This document shows, piece by piece, positions 5,858-9,700 of a stretch of 9,700 nt of DNA. A program made the translations under genes and the position numbers. Below the pieces are notes generated by a model. The model was not told where the DNA came from, did no database searches, and saw only the letters and a program-made list of their open reading frames with translations. Where the stretch lies: NCBI GenBank assembly GCA_936941515.1, contig CAKZJI010000044.1, forward strand, positions 1-9,700, written 5' to 3'. Each line of letters opens with the position of its first letter. Within the stretch, counting starts at the first letter, position 1. The DNA is from an uncultured Propionibacteriaceae bacterium. GTDB lineage: Bacteria; Actinomycetota; Actinomycetes; Propionibacteriales; Propionibacteriaceae.

Positions 5858-6837
5858 GTGAAGGGCATCGTCGTTTTCTCCGGTTCCGCCCATCATGCGC
5901 TGGCTGACGAGATCTGCGACCATCTTGAGGTTCCCCGGAGCCACGTGAAGATCTCCCGGTTCAGCAACGACTGCCTCCAGGCCCAGCTGCTCGCCAACTG
6001 CCGGCAACGCGACGTCTACATCGTGCAGCCTCTCGTGCCGCCCACCCAGGAGCACCTGATGGAACTGCTGCTGATGGTCAATGCCGCCCGCGGCGCGTCG
6101 GCGACGCAGATCACGGCGGTGATCCCGCACTACGCCTACGCCCGTTCCGACAAAAAGACGCCTCCCGCATCTCCCTGGGAGGTCGTCTCGTCGCCGACCT
6201 GCTGGTCACCGCCGGCGTCGACCGGGTACTGACGATGAACCTCCACGCCCCGCAGGTCCACGGGTTCTTCTCCGTGCCGGTGGATCACCTCACGGCGCTC
6301 GGCGTCATCGCCGACCACTACCGTGGACGCGACCTCAGCAACCACGTCGTCGTCTCCCCGGACCTCGGCAACGCCAAACAGGCGACGCTGCTGGCGCGTC
6401 TGCTCGGGCTGCCGGTGGCGGCCGGCAACAAACAGCGCCTCGCCGACGACAAGGTGGTGATCTCGTCGGTGGTCGGTGACGTCGCGGGCAAGAAGGCCAT
6501 CGTGCTGGACGACGAGATCGCCACGGGCGGGTCGATCATCGAGATCGTCTCCCGGCTGGCCGACTTCGGCTGCGCCGAGGCCTCCATCGCCTGCACCCAC
6601 GGCCTGTTCGCAGGCTCGGCGGTGGAGCGTCTCACCTCCGCCACCCACATCTCGGAGGTGGTCTCCACCAACACCGTCCCCGCACCCGAGAACTTCCCGG
6701 GCCTGAAGGTGCTGAGCGTCGCGTCGCTGTTCGCGGAGGCCATCGCCCGAATCCACAGCGGCAACTCGGTTTCGACACTGTTCAACGGGGTCGATCCCGC
6801 CTACGCCCAACCCCAGGAACCCGAGGGCCTGTTCTGA
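5858..6837 (+). pseudogene. Ribose-phosphate diphosphokinase (PRPP synthase)-like gene with a single-base frameshift
   Basis: The family converts ribose 5-phosphate and ATP to PRPP. Codons from GTG 5858 give the N-terminal half up to HYAYARSDKK. The frame then fails, and the C-terminal half (NLHAPQVHGFF, VVSPDLGNAKQA, KQR, VLDDEIATGGS) continues in the -1 frame to TGA at 6835-6837. Adding one G after 6157 restores DASRISLGGRLVADLL and a 326-aa protein of normal family length. The bound half-products would be 124 aa or a C-terminal piece from ATG 6235. Motifs are divergent: FSND where canonical enzymes have FxDGE or FSNQE, and DDEIATGGS in the ribose-phosphate loop. It is therefore probably a paralogue of a canonical prs elsewhere. 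Coding character is well kept on both sides, so the break is recent, an assembly or sequencing error in A5G, or a programmed -1 slip. Confidence 0.85.
6158..6186 (+). other. GC-rich hairpin directly after the A5G frameshift site
   Basis: CCTCCC (6161-6166) pairs perfectly with GGGAGG (6177-6182) across 10 nt. ACG (6158-6160) can extend the stem with CGT (6184-6186) if T6183 is bulged. It begins 0-3 nt after CAAAAAG (6151-6157). Such a stem could stimulate a -1 slip or promote polymerase slippage. It is made of codons that an intact gene would also carry. Confidence 0.5.
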
Positions 6838-6878
6838 ACCACCCGGCCAGGGCTTCTCAGGTCGCATGGACGGTGGTC

Positions 6879-6896
6879 GGGCCTGACCGTAGGCCC
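6879..6896 (+). terminator. Possible terminator after the PRPP synthase-like gene
   Basis: GGGCCT (6879-6884) and AGGCCC (6891-6896) form a perfect 6-bp stem with a 6-nt loop, 42 nt beyond the stop. No T tract follows; the ISL3 element begins 7 nt later and may have displaced one. Confidence 0.4.
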
Positions 6897-6902
6897 ACTA
6901 GG

Positions 6903-6927
6903 GGCTCTTCGTACCTGAGCGTGGGGT
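6903..6927 (+). repeat. ISL3 left terminal inverted repeat (25 bp)
   Basis: It begins GGCTCTTCGTAC and ends GTGGGGT. It is an exact reverse complement of 8358-8382, and complementarity stops at both edges, which defines the element ends. Confidence 0.95.
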
Positions 6928-7026
6928 GAGTGTGGATCTGATGGCGGGTGTGTCGGTGGGGTGATGGTGGGTCGAGGCCCTCAAGAATCGGGGTTACCAC
7001 ACCACTTGATTCCGAGGACCTCGACG

Positions 7027-8358
7027 ATGACCGATTCTACTTCCTGCTGCTGTGTGCCCAGCGGTTACTGCGAGCGCTGCGACCTTCTGCTGGGCCTGCC
7101 CGGGCTTCACGTGGTCGGTGTCCAGCGCGACGACGCGGGGCTTCGGGTTGAGGTCGAATCCGTCCGGCCGGAGGTGATGGGCTGCCCCGCCTGCGGGGTC
7201 ATCGCGCATGCGCATGGCCGGCAGAGGATGGAGTTGATTGACGCGCCGTGTTTCACCGCGCCGGTGAAGCTGTGGTGGCGGAAACAACGCTGGTTGTGTC
7301 CCGAGCCGATGCCTCCGGTGACCTCGTTCATGGAGCAAGACCCCGACGTCGCGCGGCCCAGAGCGTTGCTCACCGCACGGGCGACGTCGTGGGCGATCGG
7401 GCAGATGCGGCGGGAGAACGCCTCGGTTCAGGGGATGACCCGGCAGCTCGGCTGCACTTGGAGGACCCTGTGGCGAGCGGTCAAGCCGATCCTTGAAGCC
7501 GCCGCCGGCAACGAGAAGCGCTTCGCTGGCGTCACCTCACTGGGCGTCGACGAACACACCTGGCATCACGTCTCCACCAAGCCCGTCGACCAGGGCAGCC
7601 GCGGCCCGAAGGAGTTCACCGGCATGGTCGATCTCACCCGCGACAAGAACGGACGCGTCCGGGCCCGGCTCCTGAACCTGGCCCCGGGCCGCTCCGGTGA
7701 GGCCTACACATCGTGGCTGCGTGACCGCGGCGACACGTTCCAAAAAGGCGTCGAGATCGCCACCTTGGACCCATTCCACGGCTACAGATGCGCCATCAAC
7801 GACCACGTGGACGACGCCATCGCGGTGCTCGACGCCTTCCACGTGGTCAAGCTCGGCACAGCCGCGGTCGATGAGGTCCGCCGCCGGGTCCAGCAGGACA
7901 TCCACGGCCACCGCGGCCGCAGAGATGATCCGCTGTATCGGATCCGCAACCTACTGCGTGCCGGGAAAGAGCATCTCACCAACCGGCAGAAGACCCGCCT
8001 GGAGACCGCATTCACCATCGACGACCGACACGTCGAAGTCGAGGTCGCCTGGCACTGCGCCCAACAGCTCCGCTCGGTCTATCACCAGTCGAGTCACGCC
8101 GACGGCCGCAGGGTCGCGGAGAAGATCCTTACCTCGTTCCCGTCGTGTCCGATCCCGGAGATCGCCCGCCTCGGCCGGACGCTAAACCGGTGGCGAGACG
8201 CGTTCCTGGGCTACTTCACCACCGGCGGCGCCAACAACGGCGGAACCGAAGCCATCAACGGGTTGATCGAACTCCACCGCCGCGTCGCCCGAGGTTTCCG
8301 TAACCCCGACAACTACCACCTCAGAATGCTCCTCACCGGCAACGGTCTACGACCATGA
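7027..8358 (+). CDS. ISL3-family DDE transposase
   Basis: This 443-aa transposase carries out cut-and-paste movement of the surrounding element. The N-terminal zinc-binding region shows CPACG (53-57) with a following H-x-H-G-R-x-R track. A helix-turn-helix-like segment lies near 135-155. The catalytic core follows: D175 in SLGVDEHTWHH, D248 in ATLDPFHGYR, the family's LDAFHVVKL at 268-276, and E408 in GGTEAINGLIELHRRVARGFRN. The start is placed at ATG 7027 because GAGGA stands 8 nt upstream and the family N-terminus begins here; the 22 codons upstream are not convincing. In the zinc region the second pair reads CPEPMP, where relatives usually have a second Cys, so one ligand may be missing. 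Length and motifs are those of an intact enzyme. Confidence 0.95.
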   Translation: MTDSTSCCCVPSGYCERCDLLLGLPGLHVVGVQRDDAGLRVEVESVRPEVMGCPACGVIAHAHGRQRMELIDAPCFTAPVKLWWRKQRWLCPEPMPPVTSFMEQDPDVARPRALLTARATSWAIGQMRRENASVQGMTRQLGCTWRTLWRAVKPILEAAAGNEKRFAGVTSLGVDEHTWHHVSTKPVDQGSRGPKEFTGMVDLTRDKNGRVRARLLNLAPGRSGEAYTSWLRDRGDTFQKGVEIATLDPFHGYRCAINDHVDDAIAVLDAFHVVKLGTAAVDEVRRRVQQDIHGHRGRRDDPLYRIRNLLRAGKEHLTNRQKTRLETAFTIDDRHVEVEVAWHCAQQLRSVYHQSSHADGRRVAEKILTSFPSCPIPEIARLGRTLNRWRDAFLGYFTTGGANNGGTEAINGLIELHRRVARGFRNPDNYHLRMLLTGNGLRP

Positions 8359-8382
8359 CCCCACGCTCAGGTACGAAGAGCC
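8358..8382 (-). repeat. ISL3 right terminal inverted repeat (25 bp)
   Basis: This is the exact reverse complement of 6903-6927. Its inner edge shares one base with the transposase TGA (8356-8358). Confidence 0.95.
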
Positions 8383-8484
8383 GGATTAAGCGAGGGTTTG
8401 ACCGTTCATGTTGAGCGATATCGACTGAGGTGAACTTGATCTGGCGTCCCCGGACATCGAGCAGGCCGTGCAGGGAGAGTCGCC

Positions 8485-8547
8485 ATGACCTCGGGAACAA
8501 CATATGGTGGAGCCATCAGGCACAGCGATGAAGAGGGGAAGGGGTAG
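8485..8547 (+). CDS. Possible 20-aa leader peptide upstream of the DUF5710-like gene
   Basis: ATG 8485 opens a 20-codon frame (MTSGTTYGG... EEGKG) ending at TAG 8545-8547. It has a GGGAG with suitable spacing upstream. Its stop overlaps the next gene's GTG by one base (TAGTG), the classic arrangement for translational coupling. The peptide has no recognisable motif and could be a chance frame. The 8383-8484 stretch before it shows only a TTGACC at 8398-8403 without a convincing -10. Confidence 0.35.
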   Translation: MTSGTTYGGAIRHSDEEGKG

Positions 8548-9116
8548 TGATCCTGCAGCGCATCTGGCTCGATGTCGCCTACCGTGAGAAGGACCAGGCC
8601 AAAGCTGCTGGTGCCCGCTGGGATCCGCAGGCACGCCGCTGGTATGCACCCCGGCCTGGAATCCGCGAGCTCGAAAGGTGGCTCCCCACCCCACCGCGAT
8701 CTGCTCGACCGGCGCGCACAGAGATCTCCCTGCTGTGGTCAGACGATCCCGCCGTGCTTCTCCGAAGCGCCACCGGCACCGTTCCCCTGCCGTGGGCGAC
8801 CCGGGCGCCCTACGGCTGGTTCTGCCATATGTGTGACTCGACCTGCCGAGCCGGGGAGATTCAGATAGCGACAATCCAGACCCGCTGGTTGCGCCGACCG
8901 ATGATCGTTACACAACCGATCGAGTGGCGCCATCACCTCCAACGCCGCGGGGATGTCGACTGGCAGCTGTTGGCCCACATCATTCGCGTCCTCGAACTGG
9001 CCCTCGCTCCGGGAACCGCGATCCGCTGGAATCCCGACACTCAGCAGCTCGACACGATCACCGGCCCCATCCACGACTGGCGCTATCTCCGTGACCAGCA
9101 GAAGCGACGCCGCTAA
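8547..9116 (+). CDS. DUF5710-like domain protein with CxxCxxxC motif
   Basis: This 189-aa protein has unknown function. Residues 5-47 (IWLDVAYREKDQAKAAGARWDPQARRW... ERWLP) match the DUF5710 pattern, a small module with the KxxAKxxGARWDPxxxxWY signature. In my recollection it is often found in proteins of plasmids, integrative elements and DNA-processing contexts. The middle holds C93, C96 and C100 (FCHMCDSTC), a possible metal site. The C-terminus (about 135-189) is Trp- and Arg-rich and ends QQKRRR. The GTG start follows GAGGGG 8 nt upstream and overlaps the stop of a short leader frame. Between an ISL3 element and an IS256 relic, it is a plausible accessory-region gene. I see no signal peptide or membrane segment. 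No biochemical role can be assigned. Confidence 0.7.
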   Translation: MILQRIWLDVAYREKDQAKAAGARWDPQARRWYAPRPGIRELERWLPTPPRSARPARTEISLLWSDDPAVLLRSATGTVPLPWATRAPYGWFCHMCDSTCRAGEIQIATIQTRWLRRPMIVTQPIEWRHHLQRRGDVDWQLLAHIIRVLELALAPGTAIRWNPDTQQLDTITGPIHDWRYLRDQQKRRR

Positions 9117-9256
9117 CCGTACCCCTGCCGCACTTCTCTGCGCCTCCCCGGTTTCCTTTGCCGTCAAGACGAATGAACACGTGCTTGCTGAGGTGCGTGC
9201 GTACCGCCTGGGACTGTCTGATTAACGGTGTGTGGGGTCCGGTCTGATCTGAGGGG

Positions 9257-9700
9257 ATGGCTGTGGCTGACGCGACTGACATGGTGGAAGGCGAGATGAT
9301 TGATCCTGTGACTGGAGAGGTCATCGATTAGGAGGGCCTGGCTGGGTGTTTGTTGGTGCTGGCTAGGGAACGGGGGGTGAGTGTGGTCGGCCTGGGAGGG
9401 TTGTTGAGTCAGCTCACGAAGGAATGTTCTGGAGGTGGTGTTGAATGCCGGGTTGACTGAGTATCTGGGTTACGAGCATGGTGGCGTGCTGATTGAGGTG
9501 AATATGCGTAACGGTACCCGCGTCAAGATGGTGTTGATCGGGATCGGGCTGGTTGAGACCGGTGGTTCTCCGTGATCGTGACGGCTCTTTCGGGTCGATC
9601 ATCGTCCCGGAACGGAAGCGATGTTTGGACGGTATCGGTCAGATTGTGTTGTCGTTGGAGTGCCTGCGGGTTGAGCATCGGTGGAGTCGTTGCCCATTTC
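9257..9700 (+). pseudogene. Decayed IS256-family (Mutator-type) transposase, 5' part, runs off the window
   Basis: Translation in three successive frames reads like the N-terminal third of an IS256-family transposase. From ATG 9257 it gives MIDPVTGEVID, then TAG at 9329-9331, then GLAGCLLVLARERGVSVVG and LLSQLTK. One extra base near T9425 moves the frame to VLEVVLNAGLTEYLGYEH and MRNGTRVK. A second extra base within 9558-9570 moves it to LRDRDGSFGSIIVPERKR, then LDGIGQIVLSLE. These blocks match the family's LTKxVLExALxAEMxxHLGY, RNGxRxKTVLTEIGPVEI and PRDRxGSFEPxIVPKRxRR segments. One stop plus two frameshifts make it non-functional. The catalytic DDE part would lie beyond 9700. The left end of the element may lie around 9208-9245, but I could not define an inverted repeat. 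The 9117-9256 gap shows nothing else. Confidence 0.8.

Larger units (their letters stand above)
6903..8382 (+). mobile_element. Complete ISL3-family insertion sequence
   Basis: This 1480-bp element is bounded by perfect 25-bp inverted repeats and encodes one DDE transposase that fills it. The transposase stop codon overlaps the right repeat by one base. ISL3 elements usually duplicate 8 bp of target, but the flanks here (CCACTAGG at 6895-6902 and GGATTAAG at 8383-8390) do not match. The repeats and the open frame look undamaged, so the copy is probably still active or only recently inserted. Confidence 0.93.

Noticed and set aside
6136..6867. 243-codon minus-strand frame opposite the PRPP synthase-like gene
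   Set aside because: Same shadow effect: no motifs, and it spans the frame break and the intergenic end.
8386..8874. 162-codon minus-strand frame over the start of the DUF5710-like gene
   Set aside because: It overlaps the recognised plus-strand domain, has no motif, and starts inside that gene without an SD.
8953..9225. 90-codon plus-strand frame at the end of the DUF5710-like gene
   Set aside because: It is the out-of-frame Ser/Pro-rich shadow of that gene's C-terminus and only drifts into the following gap.

Overview
The window is high-GC DNA with strong G/C third-position bias in its genes, SD-led ATG/GTG starts and twin-arginine signal peptides. It also carries a 756-aa SecA2-type ATPase. 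Together these point to an actinobacterium. A propionibacterial-type organism is my best guess, from general familiarity and not from any single diagnostic marker.

Left part (1-670): I see no credible gene. The stretch from about 70 to 513 is packed with perfect or near-perfect inverted repeats, some of them mutually exclusive. I read it as a candidate structured RNA of unknown family. The first 60 bases hold two copies of a roughly 20-nt GCCAGC-headed repeat that resembles an array near 5639-5736.

Centre-left (671-3141, all minus strand): transcription runs from hydrolase B (2329-3141), across a 253-nt gap with a plausible promoter and a 7+7 palindrome, to hydrolase A (1257-2075), and then to a MogA/MoaB-type molybdenum cofactor protein (671-1153). 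The two hydrolases are close paralogues with Tat signals. B keeps the nucleophile elbow GYSGG. A has GYAEG and an altered oxyanion-type loop, so A looks like a secreted pseudoenzyme next to its active sister.

Centre (3315-5585, plus strand): a divergent secA2 encodes an accessory Sec translocase ATPase and probably starts at an internal GTG behind a good SD. A tandem array of five 19-21 nt units follows (5639-5736). After it comes a ribose-phosphate diphosphokinase-like gene (5858-6837) whose reading frame is broken by one base at CAAAAAG. A GC-rich hairpin sits directly downstream, and a -1 slip at that point would restore the frame exactly.

Right part (6838-9700): a complete ISL3-family insertion sequence (6903-8382, perfect 25-bp terminal repeats, 443-aa DDE transposase) has no recognisable 8-bp target duplication. 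That suggests a rearrangement at this point. Beyond it lie a tiny leader ORF overlapping by one base a 189-aa DUF5710-like protein, then a decayed IS256-family transposase (one in-frame stop, two frameshifts) running off the window. The layout reads as a chromosomal housekeeping/export block on the left meeting a mobile-element-rich accessory block on the right, with the ISL3 element at the junction.
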